Below, piece after piece: positions 1 through 7,546 of a DNA stretch of 10,199 bases. Below the pieces are notes generated by a model, which had not been told where the DNA came from, did not search any database, and worked only from the letters and a program-made list of their open reading frames with translations. The translations under genes and the position numbers were made by a program. Numbering within the stretch: position 1 is the first letter of the stretch; every line of letters starts with the position of its first letter. The DNA comes from DASRAJ01 sp039920305 (GTDB lineage Bacteria; Bacteroidota; Bacteroidia; Chitinophagales; UBA10324), in assembly GCA_039920305.1 (NCBI GenBank), contig JBDSEA010000209.1, forward strand, positions 1 to 10,199, read 5' to 3'.

Positions 1-2064
1 AAGAGACTTGCCTATGATCTGAACAACATAAATTCCACTGCCTGGCGCAGGAATATTAATTGTGTTATTACCTGAAAGAAAATTAACGTCTCTTTCCCAA
101 ACCATTCTTCCCATCAGGTCCAAAACCCTGATGGTTGCACTCTCCTCCGCTGCGGAATTCACATTCATCTGGTAACCTCCAGGTGTTTTAAAAAATTCCA
201 ACTGTGACAAAATCAAATCATCACCTTCCTCATCATTCTCCAGCCGGGAGCTACAATTTTTAATTTTAAGCTTAATCTTATTACTGGTTTTTTTTATAGT
301 AAGTCCCGGAACAGTGATAATACCTCCATTGTAGGTAAAGGAACCATGCTGGATTTTGATGTTGGTAACATCATCAAAATTGCTCCATTGGATCACAGAG
401 CCAATAGTCGGCTGGAAATTTTGCATTCGGCGGAAAGAAATATCAGTAGTACAAGTAGAATATTGCTCCGGATCCAGTACACCACCCACATACAAATCTT
501 TCACAAAAATATGAATGATGTAACTGCATGATTTATCTGCGATATTGTCATCCCTCCAGTCCAGGTATCCATTGATTGCTCCATATTTATCACCATTGGT
601 AGTACCGCCATTGCCGGGATTCTGATTTATACTACAGTTCTTAAATGCAGGATAGGAAAGATTTGTTGCGAACCGGTAATAATCGGGCTCGGTTTCCACA
701 TCTGTAAAATTTTTATTTTTTCCTCCATGCTCCCTCTGATCCCAGTACCATGCACCTCCTATTTTATTGCTTTCGAGTGAATCCAGCCAGGTAATTTTCC
801 CTTCATTCCAGATCACAGCATCATCTTTTTTGCCATGAATATCATATATTACAGGCATGCTTCGCAGCTCATTATAATGAAGCATCTTCTGGATGTCTTT
901 AAGATCTGTGAAAGCAAGTGTATCAGAAGTATTCCATTTGAGTACATCTGTTTTAAGCTTTGATGAACCCGCACCCCACATCTGCTTATAAACATCAGTA
1001 CTGGCAGAAGTAGAGTTAGGCTCAACCATACTATAAACCGCTGCAATTTTTTCGGGGTGCAATGCTGCCATTACAAGTCCACCATAGCCACAGGAAGAAG
1101 TTCCTTTGCAGTACACACGTGTGGTATCAATGGGCACTTGTGTCTTGAGCCAGTTTATCGCCTCCATATAAAGCTTCTGGGAATAGGTTTTTACAATACC
1201 AGAGGTAGGAATGGTGCCGGTATTAGAATAAATATTGAAATCTTCGTGGTAACCGATGAAAAAAACATTGTCACCAATGCTACCGTCATCCGCGGGAATG
1301 GGCAGCCAGTCAAATACACCCATCGCATAACAATTGTCGTAACTTTCATCAAGGTTAATCGATTTGGTCGCATCATTGCCAAAACCCTCAAATAAAAGAA
1401 AGAGAGGAAATCTTGTCGCGGTACCGCGCTTCACCAAAAAAAAGTTAAAACCAAATGAACCCGTACTATTCAGAGCCGGGAAAAGAGGTGTATCCCGATT
1501 ATCAACATATTGTACATATACTTTTTTAATCTCATCATTATGCGTGATCACTGAATTTTGTAATACCGGTTGTGGCTTGGCAACTAAGTCTGCTATAGGG
1601 AGCAAATTGCTATTGATGCCCGGTAAAAAGGTTTTATCTTCCTTCCCATTAGATAAATTAGTAACCGTAACTACATAATAATAAAGCAGATTATCACTGC
1701 ATGTAACTACATACAATCCTTTTGAAGCAGCAAGCGGCTGGCTGGTTGCAGTTATTTTGTAATATACATTCATATCACTCTGCTGTGTCCAGAAGAGATT
1801 CAGGGATGAATTATCGCGAACGAATCCGAGATAGTTAGCTGAAGTAAGCTGGCTCGAAAGCAATATGGGAACGGTAGAACGGTAGACATTATACTGAAGG
1901 TTGGTGGCATTTGGATTGTTCCATGTAATAAAGTTTTGCCCATAGTGATATTCACACGCAAATCCTGAAACCGTATATGCCACTGATTGTGTGAAAAATA
2001 CGCAAAGTGTTGCGTTAAACAGAACAAAAGCAGTACATGCCCGTACAAGGGGGATTTTGATCAT
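1..2064 (-). CDS. Secreted alpha/beta-hydrolase-like (esterase/depolymerase-type) protein with T9SS sorting domain, 3' end cut by window edge
   Basis: The frame is open for 688 codons from the ATG at 2064 to base 1. The start is the first ATG after an in-frame TAA five codons upstream. Residues 1-29 are a signal peptide (basic MIKIPLVR, then a hydrophobic stretch). Residues about 35-140 look like a fibronectin-III-type beta domain (ITWNNPNATNLQYNVYRS). Residues about 205-470 resemble an esterase or PHB-depolymerase-type alpha/beta hydrolase: nucleophile elbow GTSSCGYGG with candidate Ser323, candidate Asp414 in HGKKDD, and candidate His446 in EHGG. Residues about 475-610 form a cysteine-containing beta region (YPAFKNCS, GAINGYLDW). 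Residues about 620-688 match a T9SS type A sorting domain (VLDLMGRMVWERDV, GSGIYVVQI), so export through T9SS to the surface or medium is expected. Only a few C-terminal residues should be missing. The substrate cannot be named; the triad is inferred from motif order. Confidence 0.88.
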   Translation of the reverse strand, partial: MIKIPLVRACTAFVLFNATLCVFFTQSVAYTVSGFACEYHYGQNFITWNNPNATNLQYNVYRSTVPILLSSQLTSANYLGFVRDNSSLNLFWTQQSDMNVYYKITATSQPLAASKGLYVVTCSDNLLYYYVVTVTNLSNGKEDKTFLPGINSNLLPIADLVAKPQPVLQNSVITHNDEIKKVYVQYVDNRDTPLFPALNSTGSFGFNFFLVKRGTATRFPLFLLFEGFGNDATKSINLDESYDNCYAMGVFDWLPIPADDGSIGDNVFFIGYHEDFNIYSNTGTIPTSGIVKTYSQKLYMEAINWLKTQVPIDTTRVYCKGTSSCGYGGLVMAALHPEKIAAVYSMVEPNSTSASTDVYKQMWGAGSSKLKTDVLKWNTSDTLAFTDLKDIQKMLHYNELRSMPVIYDIHGKKDDAVIWNEGKITWLDSLESNKIGGAWYWDQREHGGKNKNFTDVETEPDYYRFATNLSYPAFKNCSINQNPGNGGTTNGDKYGAINGYLDWRDDNIADKSCSYIIHIFVKDLYVGGVLDPEQYSTCTTDISFRRMQNFQPTIGSVIQWSNFDDVTNIKIQHGSFTYNGGIITVPGLTIKKTSNKIKLKIKNCSSRLENDEEGDDLILSQLEFFKTPGGYQMNVNSAAEESATIRVLDLMGRMVWERDVNFLSGNNTINIPAPGSGIYVVQIIGKSL

Positions 2065-2167
2065 CAGCAGTTTTTTTTATTTGAAATATTATAAATTTTC
2101 AGCAATGATTTCCCCCTTCATTACCGGCTATTCTATACGTTAATGCTTTTGAAATGTTTCGTAAAAA

Positions 2168-2356
2168 TCAAAAGAATAATTTCTCTTTTTGTGAGATTGT
2201 ATCACCTGTTTCAGCAATCAGAAAAAATACCAAACCGTTAACGTAAAAATTCTTTACCAGCACGGTAACGGAATAGTTGCATTCGGTATCCTTGATGTCA
2301 TCATCAAAATCCTGATAGACATTGATAATAGCACCATTTGGCTTAAGCGAATTCTC
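2168..2356 (-). pseudogene. Degraded partial paralogue of the C-terminal beta domain of the adjacent T9SS hydrolase
   Basis: A 62-codon open stretch between an in-frame TAA (2357-2359) and TGA (2168-2170), with no plausible start codon. Its translation contains GAIINVYQDFDDD, then ECNY and VLVKNFYVNG. This aligns by eye with residues 495-529 of the neighbouring hydrolase (GAINGYLDWRDDN, SCSY, IFVKDLYVGG): about 17 of 34 aligned residues are identical, with one single-residue gap in each sequence. The hydrolase domain, signal peptide and T9SS tail are absent, and the bases further upstream are broken by stops in all frames I read. I infer a leftover from a tandem duplication or a lost neighbouring gene of the same family. 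It sits about 100 bp upstream of the intact gene, in the same orientation. Confidence 0.65.
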
Positions 2357-2607
2357 TTAAATATTGATCAATTCTCTTCTACTGCCATATAGATGGTTCC
2401 ATCACAGATTAAGCAGCCTGTAAATCAACTCATCATTGTAGAATTATTTTCACAGCTTTTAATGCTGGTATTCCCACCTAATCGGTGTATAATTCATTTT
2501 ACGGCAAGGAATAAATAATATCTGTTTAAATTAGAGCATTTTAATTAACAGATAAACCCCCGTTGCATTGAAATAATATCGGCACAATTTCTGAAAAATA
2601 AATAAGC

Positions 2608-2655
2608 GTGTGTGTGTCAATCGCCTGGTCGAGAAATCAACCAGGCGATTTTTTT
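2608..2655 (+). repeat. GT-tract plus hairpin unit, copy 1
   Basis: A (GT)5 tract at 2608-2617 is followed directly by CAATCGCCTGG, a loop, the complementary CCAGGCGATT and seven T. Copy 2 starts 218 bp downstream with the same order and an identical ten-base-pair stem; only the loop and the number of GT repeats differ. Conservation of both stem arms with a diverged loop suggests that RNA structure, not protein, is what is kept. Reading frames through the two copies differ and give no shared peptide. The unit could be a very short terminated RNA or a dispersed intergenic repeat. Confidence 0.7.
2619..2655 (+). terminator. Rho-independent-type hairpin 1
   Basis: An 11-bp perfect stem pairs 2619-2629 (AATCGCCTGGT) with 2640-2650 (ACCAGGCGATT). 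The loop is 10 nt, and a run of seven T spans 2649-2655. The T run lies on the plus strand, so it would stop rightward transcription. The gene to the left runs leftward, so any transcript ended here must begin inside the intergenic region. Confidence 0.75.
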
Positions 2656-2825
2656 GCCATGGAATCTTTACTTACTTTATTCAATACAGTTTTTTACTTT
2701 TAAATTACTTAACTTGATTCAGATGTAACTTGCTGGAGGGATCATTATTCAATGCTTTGCAACTGATATTTAATCCAATTCCTAATTACATTGAAGATTG
2801 GCATAAAGTATGAATAGACAATACA

Positions 2826-2878
2826 GTGTGTGTGTGTCAATCGCCTGGGCGGAAGTAATTCAACCAGGCGATTTTTTT
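2826..2878 (+). repeat. GT-tract plus hairpin unit, copy 2
   Basis: A (GT)6 tract at 2826-2837 is followed by the same CAATCGCCTGG arm as copy 1, a 15-nt loop of different sequence, the CCAGGCGATT arm and seven T. The flanking sequence upstream of the GT tract is not obviously similar to that of copy 1, so the repeated part is about 50 bp. Confidence 0.7.
2839..2878 (+). terminator. Rho-independent-type hairpin 2
   Basis: A 10-bp perfect stem pairs 2839-2848 (AATCGCCTGG) with 2864-2873 (CCAGGCGATT). The loop is 15 nt and seven T follow at 2872-2878. The stem is identical to that of hairpin 1. It points rightward, with no plus-strand gene between the two hairpins to terminate. Confidence 0.75.
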
Positions 2879-2970
2879 CTTGTTTCATGATTAAATTCTA
2901 ATATTGCAAAGCTTCTGAAAATCATTTTAAGAATAAATTGTGTGTGCTAAAGTCATTATGCACCACACGT

Positions 2971-3006
2971 AACACCCGGCCCAGAGATGATCCGGGTGTT
3001 TCTTTG
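2971..3006 (+). terminator. Rho-independent-type hairpin 3, upstream of msrA
   Basis: A 9-bp stem pairs 2971-2979 (AACACCCGG) with 2992-3000 (CCGGGTGTT), followed by a T-rich tail (TTTCTTTG). A shorter GT tract lies at 2940-2946 and can pair with CACAC at 2964-2968, which would form an extra small hairpin in front. The stem sequence differs from hairpins 1 and 2, but the order GT tract, hairpin, T-rich tail is the same. Confidence 0.6.
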
Positions 3007-3045
3007 AAGCTATCGACTTTGAAACTTTATCAGGAACCATCCGCG

Positions 3046-3075
3046 TTTCTTTTAACCTGCATTCATCTAAATTTG
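3046..3075 (+). promoter_or_regulatory. Candidate Bacteroidota-type promoter for msrA
   Basis: TAAATTTG at 3068-3075 fits the -7 consensus TAnnTTTG exactly. TTTC at 3046-3049 lies 18 bases upstream, in place of the usual TTTG of the -33 element. It is 39 bases before the msrA start codon and just after hairpin 3, as expected for a freshly started transcript. The call rests on consensus matching only. Confidence 0.45.
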
Positions 3076-3114
3076 CCTCATCATCGTAAATGATTCAATA
3101 ATCCAATAAAACTT

Positions 3115-3807
3115 ATGAAAATCCTTCATACAGCAGTGATTTTAACGCTGATCGCATTCATTTCCTGCGCTCAGAAAAACTCTTCTTCTCCCGGTGATAA
3201 TAAAAATGTAAATGCACCGGGACTGGGTACACCTGCTGATTTGAGTAAATATAAAGAAGCCACCTTTGCTGAAGGTTGTTTTTGGTGTACTGAAGGAGTA
3301 TTTGAAAGTGTAAAGGGAGTTGCTGAAGCTGTGAGCGGATATGCAGGTGGTACTACACCTAATCCTACTTATGAGCAGGTCGGTTCAGAAACTACAGGTC
3401 ATGCAGAGTGCGTGATGGTTTATTATGATACTTCAATAATTGATTATCCTACTTTGCTGAAAGTGTTCTTTGGCTCTCAGGATCCTACCCAGGTTAACGG
3501 TCAGGGACCGGATCATGGCAGCTCTTACCGCTCTATCGTATTTTACAAAAATGCCGGAGAGAAAAAATTAATTGAAGATTATATCCACCTGTTAAATGCC
3601 TCAGGGAATTTTTCAAACCCTATTGCAGCAGAAGTTGTTCCTTTCACTAAATTTTGGAAAGCAGAGGATTATCACCAGGATTACATTCAGCATCATCCGA
3701 ACGATAACTCATACGTAATTCATGAATCCATTCCCCGGATAAAAAGATTTCAGAAGCAGTTTCCAGATCTCCTGAAACCCGGGCGCTCACTGATCGGCAA
3801 TCATTAA
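3115..3807 (+). CDS. msrA: Peptide-methionine (S)-S-oxide reductase MsrA, lipoprotein form
   Basis: MsrA reduces methionine-S-sulfoxide in proteins. The 230-residue product begins with a lipoprotein signal peptide: MKILHTAVILTLIAFISC, with lipobox FISC and Cys18 as the expected lipidated residue. A Ser/Asn/Pro-rich linker to about residue 45 follows, so the enzyme should be membrane-anchored and work outside the cytoplasm. Family motifs follow in order: EGCFWCTE with catalytic Cys55, YAGG near 76-79, GHAE at 95-98, YRSIVFY from 138, and AEDYHQDY at 183-190. The common form of the active site is GCFWG; here Cys58 replaces the glycine, as in a known subclass, and could act as resolving cysteine. 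There is no MsrB domain fused to it and no msrB gene in the window. It converges on the PH-domain gene with a 55-bp gap and no clear terminator. Confidence 0.95.
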   Translation: MKILHTAVILTLIAFISCAQKNSSSPGDNKNVNAPGLGTPADLSKYKEATFAEGCFWCTEGVFESVKGVAEAVSGYAGGTTPNPTYEQVGSETTGHAECVMVYYDTSIIDYPTLLKVFFGSQDPTQVNGQGPDHGSSYRSIVFYKNAGEKKLIEDYIHLLNASGNFSNPIAAEVVPFTKFWKAEDYHQDYIQHHPNDNSYVIHESIPRIKRFQKQFPDLLKPGRSLIGNH

Positions 3808-3862
3808 ATAATCTGATTTCTGTAAGAGCTCACTTATTGATATAGATCTTTTGCGGATTTTC

Positions 3863-4477
3863 TCAATTCAATTCTTCCTTGCCTGCGGCTGTAATTTTAT
3901 CAATTAAGGTTGCAGGCAACTCGACCCTGATCTGACTTTCAAGAATCAAGAAAACCTTTTTCACATCAGGAAGCATTTGCATGCCCGGGATATCATCACC
4001 TGCCATATAAAAGCTGCCGAGTAACCATGGCCACAACGGGTTGGTAGAGCCGAAAGTAATAAATCCGGACCCATCTTTTTCTTCGGAGAAATCCAGCCTG
4101 TCAATATTCTTAAGTGGCAGTGTTTGCAATTTCTTTTTTCTTCCTGAAATTCTGATTACCCTGCGGGTAGTAATGCAATAGGTCATCCTTCGGCGCTTGT
4201 CAGCATCAAGCAGGATGCGGATTCCCCCAATGTAAATTGCAATCAAGGCAAAGGTGATTCCTATAAATTTAAAAATAAAAGCTGATTCAAAATAGAGCAT
4301 GATATAATTAAGCATAACAGAGAATCCCAATAATATAATGCTCATGGGGATGAGGATAATATCCGCATCACGAAGCCGGATACCTTTAACAGGTTTTCCT
4401 GTCCACAATATGCTTTCCCCCGGCTTTAGCAATTGAGTAAAGGATTCAATGTGAATCGGGTGATCTAATTTTGCCAT
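3863..4477 (-). CDS. Membrane protein with bacterial PH domain (bPH2/YdbS-like)
   Basis: The product has 204 residues. An N-terminal cytosolic piece (LLKPGESILWTGKP) leads to two hydrophobic helices at about 38-62 and 66-90 (a hairpin in the membrane), a basic stretch DADKRRR, and then a beta-rich domain from about 97 (YCITTRRVIRISGRK, LPLKNIDRLDF, FITFGS). This is the usual pattern of small bacterial proteins with a YdbS/DUF304-like PH domain. A PDVKKVF stretch near 170 and a C-terminal helix follow. Its role is not known; proteins of this type are thought to act in the membrane or in protein-protein contacts. It is divergent from ppk1 (213-bp gap) and convergent with msrA. The start at 4477 is the first Met and leads directly into the conserved region. 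Confidence 0.75.
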   Translation of the reverse strand: MAKLDHPIHIESFTQLLKPGESILWTGKPVKGIRLRDADIILIPMSIILLGFSVMLNYIMLYFESAFIFKFIGITFALIAIYIGGIRILLDADKRRRMTYCITTRRVIRISGRKKKLQTLPLKNIDRLDFSEEKDGSGFITFGSTNPLWPWLLGSFYMAGDDIPGMQMLPDVKKVFLILESQIRVELPATLIDKITAAGKEELN

Positions 4478-4690
4478 ATAACCGCATTCATTAAATCAAA
4501 GTAACGCCTTCGTTTTGGAATAACTAAATTTAACCTCCGTGAATGCCCGACCTTTGTTGTTGGAGACCACGGATCCAATCCGAAAGAATATTCAAAATCA
4601 TTATTAAGCTGAAGCAACTTGTCGGTTGAATTGAAAATCGAATGATATTTACCTCTGGCAACGTGGCTAAAATGAAAATCATACATCATA

Positions 4691-6802
4691 ATGCATCTGA
4701 TCAATCGGGAAATAAGCTGGCTATCATTTAATGAGCGCGTATTACAGGAGGCAGCAGACAGGAATGTGCCCCTACTGGAACGAATACGATTTCTCGGAAT
4801 ATTTTCTTCAAACCTGGATGAGTTTTTCCGGGTTCGGGTTGCTACGCTGAAAAGGATGACTGCACTTGGCAAAAAGGCAAAAAAGACCATTAGTGATTCG
4901 CCAAAAAAAATACTTGCTGAAGTTTTTAACATGGTGATCACGCTTCAGAATAAATTTAATACGATCTACCAGGAGTTGCTTCAGGAATTAGAATTAGAAA
5001 ATATTTTCATCATCAATGAGCGGCAGCTTAGCACCGAGCAGGGGGCTTTTGTAAGAAATTATTTTCATACCCATGTGCGGGCCTTGCTTGTTCCGATGAT
5101 GGTGGACACCGTAATGGAGTTTCCGTATTTGAAAGATCACTCAATTTATCTGGCTGCTATTTTATCTGACAGTAAGAACGAACATAAACCCAAATATTCT
5201 CTGATTGAAATCCCTACTGATGCCGTTTCACGATTTCTCGTTTTGCCAAGGAATGATGAAAAACATTTTGTGATTCTTCTGGATGATGTGATCCGGTATT
5301 GCCTGAATGATATTTTCTACATTTTTCCGCATGACACTTTTCATGCATGGATGGTGAAATTAACCCGCGATGCAGAACTCGATCTGCTTGAGGATTTCAA
5401 TGCAAGTGTAATTGAGAAAATGGAAAAAGGGCTGAAAGAAAGAAAACGGGGTAAACCAGTTCGCTTTATTTACGATGCCACAATCAATTCCGAGATGCTT
5501 GACTATTTACTTCACCGCATGCATCTTAAAAAAGGTGATGACAATCTTGTTGCCGGTACCCGGTACCACAATTTTAAAGACTTCATGAATTTTCCTTCAC
5601 TTGGAAAAAAGCAACTTCTTTACCCTGCTCTTCACCGTTTGCAGCATACTGCTTTGCATGCCAATGAAAGTGTGCTTCATGCAATCAATGAAAATGATGT
5701 GCTGCTGCATTATCCCTATCATTCCTTCGATCATTTTATTGATTTTTTGCGCGAGGCAGCCATTGATCCTAAAGTGCATGAAATAAAGATCACACTTTAC
5801 CGACTTGCAAAAAACTCAAAGGTTGCCAATGCATTGATCAATGCAGTAAGAAATGGAAAAAGTGTTCTTGTGGTAATGGAATTGCAGGCACGGTTTGACG
5901 AGGAGCACAACATTTACTGGAGTGACCGGCTGCGCGAAGAAGGTGCACATGTCATCTTCGGTATCCAGGGATTGAAAGTTCATTCCAAGGTTTGCCTGAT
6001 CACCAGGAAGGAAAAAGGCAAGATGAAGCAATATGCCAATGTATCGACAGGAAATTACAATGAATCATCAGCTAAAATATATGCCGACCATAGTTTATTT
6101 ACCAGTGATGAGCGCATAACAGAAGAACTACAGCAGATGTTTGATTTTTTCCTTAACACATACAAGGTTCCTGTGTATAAATACCTTATCCTGTCACCAA
6201 CACACATGCGTAAAAAATTCGAGAAGCTGATTAATCGTGAGATTGAAAATGTCCGAAAAGGTGTACCCGGCGGTATAGATATTAAACTGAACAACCTTGC
6301 CGATCAAAGTATGATTGAAAAATTAATAGCAGCGGCTCAGACAGGTGTAAAAATTCGGCTGATGGTTCGCGGCTCATGCTCTTGCGGATCATTACCGGAT
6401 GACGCCAGACCAAATATTGAAATGCGGAGCATCGTTGATAAATTTCTGGAGCATTCCAGAATATTAATCTTCCATAATAACGGCGAGCAACTCGTATACC
6501 TAACGTCTGCTGACTGGATGATTCGAAATCTTGATAGCCGTGTTGAGATGGCAATGCCCATTCTTGACAAATCCATAAAAACGGAATTACTTGATTATTT
6601 TGAAATTCAATGGAATGATAATGTTAAGGCAAGAAATCTGGATGCACAGCTTCAGAATTTATATTATAGAAATTCCCTGCCTCCCCTGCGATCTCAGGAA
6701 AAAATCTATTCGTATTTAAGGGATCGTAATTTAACAGCAAGTGATATTGCAGATGCTGGAATTCCTGAAAAGGAGGTCAGGCAAGTACCGGTTGCAATAT
6801 AA
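4691..6802 (+). CDS. ppk1: Polyphosphate kinase 1
   Basis: PPK1 reversibly transfers the terminal phosphate of ATP to a growing inorganic polyphosphate chain. The 703-residue product has the family's usual length. The N-terminal domain opens with the hallmark INREISWLSFNERVLQEA and the SNLDEFFRVRV motif. A head domain follows at about 110-310, then the two phospholipase-D-like catalytic domains. His431 in VHSKV corresponds to the autophosphorylated His435 of the E. coli enzyme, and His588 in LEHSRI to E. coli His592. STGNYNESSAKIYAD and YLTSADWMIRNLDSRVE are further strongly conserved stretches. The start is well fixed: an in-frame TGA lies at 4673-4675 and the family motif begins at residue 3. 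No Shine-Dalgarno sequence is evident. It is not next to ppx or a phosphate-regulation gene. The stop lies five bases from the stop of the convergent copper protein gene. Confidence 0.97.
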   Translation: MHLINREISWLSFNERVLQEAADRNVPLLERIRFLGIFSSNLDEFFRVRVATLKRMTALGKKAKKTISDSPKKILAEVFNMVITLQNKFNTIYQELLQELELENIFIINERQLSTEQGAFVRNYFHTHVRALLVPMMVDTVMEFPYLKDHSIYLAAILSDSKNEHKPKYSLIEIPTDAVSRFLVLPRNDEKHFVILLDDVIRYCLNDIFYIFPHDTFHAWMVKLTRDAELDLLEDFNASVIEKMEKGLKERKRGKPVRFIYDATINSEMLDYLLHRMHLKKGDDNLVAGTRYHNFKDFMNFPSLGKKQLLYPALHRLQHTALHANESVLHAINENDVLLHYPYHSFDHFIDFLREAAIDPKVHEIKITLYRLAKNSKVANALINAVRNGKSVLVVMELQARFDEEHNIYWSDRLREEGAHVIFGIQGLKVHSKVCLITRKEKGKMKQYANVSTGNYNESSAKIYADHSLFTSDERITEELQQMFDFFLNTYKVPVYKYLILSPTHMRKKFEKLINREIENVRKGVPGGIDIKLNNLADQSMIEKLIAAAQTGVKIRLMVRGSCSCGSLPDDARPNIEMRSIVDKFLEHSRILIFHNNGEQLVYLTSADWMIRNLDSRVEMAMPILDKSIKTELLDYFEIQWNDNVKARNLDAQLQNLYYRNSLPPLRSQEKIYSYLRDRNLTASDIADAGIPEKEVRQVPVAI

Positions 6803-6807
6803 ATTAC

Positions 6808-7380
6808 TTATTCAACAATAAATTTCCCATTCATCTTCTGCCAGTGACCGGGGTACGTGCAAACAAATTGATAGACTCCGGCAGGGGGCGCCGGAAAAAC
6901 TAAATCTTCTGACTGACCTGGTGAAAGAATGCTGGAAGTAAAAAGAATGTTTTTTTTGTCATCGGGGATATAATTCTTCTCTGCACCTGCATCAAGTGAA
7001 GCGTTTGCTGCCTGCTCCATAGTACCATGTTTAACTATAAAAAAATTATGCTTCATTGCAGGATCGGTTGCAGTATTCATAAAATGTAGTTTTACCGTAG
7101 TGCCGGCTTTTACATGAATCTCCTGTGTTGAAAATGTCATCACATCCATTGAATTACCAATAGCATTCAGCTTCAATTCCATTACCGGTGCATTGGGGTC
7201 AACCATGATGGGGTCATAGGCAACGGATGTTTTATCAGGCACATAGGATGAGTTGGTATCAGATGTGTCGCTGATCCCCGTCTTGTCACCTTTACTTCCG
7301 CATCCGGTAATTCCAAAAGAAATGGAGAGCAGGGAAAGAGCAATTGCGGTCATGTAGAACAGGACCCATGCAGGCTTCAT
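6808..7380 (-). CDS. Azurin/plastocyanin-like type 1 copper lipoprotein
   Basis: A small blue-copper protein for electron transfer, predicted to be lipid-anchored in the envelope. From the ATG at 7380 the product has 190 residues, with a lipoprotein signal peptide (MKPAWVLFYM, hydrophobic core, lipobox GITGC with Cys27). A low-complexity Asp/Ser/Thr linker to about residue 58 precedes the cupredoxin domain. The copper ligands are plain and azurin-like: His111 in MKHNFFIV, Cys174 and His179 in CTYPGHWQKM, and Met183 as axial ligand. This spacing (C-x4-H-x3-M) is that of azurin. The frame is open up to 7473, but a start there would put 31 extra residues before the signal peptide, so I prefer 7380. 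Family knowledge suggests a partner in periplasmic electron transfer; the partner is not visible here. Confidence 0.88.
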   Translation of the reverse strand: MKPAWVLFYMTAIALSLLSISFGITGCGSKGDKTGISDTSDTNSSYVPDKTSVAYDPIMVDPNAPVMELKLNAIGNSMDVMTFSTQEIHVKAGTTVKLHFMNTATDPAMKHNFFIVKHGTMEQAANASLDAGAEKNYIPDDKKNILFTSSILSPGQSEDLVFPAPPAGVYQFVCTYPGHWQKMNGKFIVE

Positions 7381-7546
7381 TACAGAAATTAAATTTTGAC
7401 TCATACCGGATATTTTGACCGAAGTTAGTAAATTGAAAAAAAACAGCGCCTGAAATAAATTAAACTGCCGCAATCTTACTCTACAGGGTGATTACCTATT
7501 TATATTTTTTAGCTTTACACAGGGGTACTAACTCTACCATTTCAAT

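Larger units (their letters stand above)
2065..3114. other. Divergent intergenic region without an intact gene
   Basis: About 1.05 kb separates the start of the T9SS hydrolase (minus) from the start of msrA (plus). It holds the degraded paralogue fragment at 2168-2356, an AT-rich stretch at about 2357-2600 in which I see no gene or structured RNA I can name, then three GT-tract/hairpin/T-run units between 2608 and 3006, and a promoter-like site for msrA at 3046-3075. No tRNA, rRNA, insertion sequence or CRISPR repeat was seen. Confidence 0.75.

Noticed and set aside
1057..1678. Plus-strand frames of 112 and 104 codons
   Set aside because: Both are antisense to the continuous 688-codon hydrolase frame, including its catalytic elbow, and show no family motif.
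2357..2600. Extension of the paralogue fragment upstream, based on a PALK stretch near 2455-2468 resembling YPAFK of the intact protein
   Set aside because: The match is four to five residues, the spacing to the aligned segment is about twice that in the intact gene, and stops interrupt the frames.
2608..2878. The two identical hairpin units as a CRISPR array or integron attC sites
   Set aside because: There are only two near-identical copies about 218 bp apart with long unequal spacing, each ends in a T run, and no cas or integrase gene is near.
3820..3850. Possible bidirectional terminator between msrA and the PH-domain gene
   Set aside because: Only a short TAAG/CTTA pairing around GAGCTC is visible, with no GC-rich stem and no T run next to it.
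4465..4941. A 158-codon minus-strand frame crossing the 5' end of ppk1 and overlapping the PH-domain gene
   Set aside because: Its frame lies antisense to strongly conserved PPK1 sequence (NREISWLSFNERVLQEA), its product has no recognisable motif, and it overlaps the start of a better supported gene.
7381..7473. Longer start for the copper lipoprotein at 7473 or 7404
   Set aside because: Either would place extra residues before a normal lipoprotein signal peptide that begins with MKPAW at 7380 and ends in GITGC.
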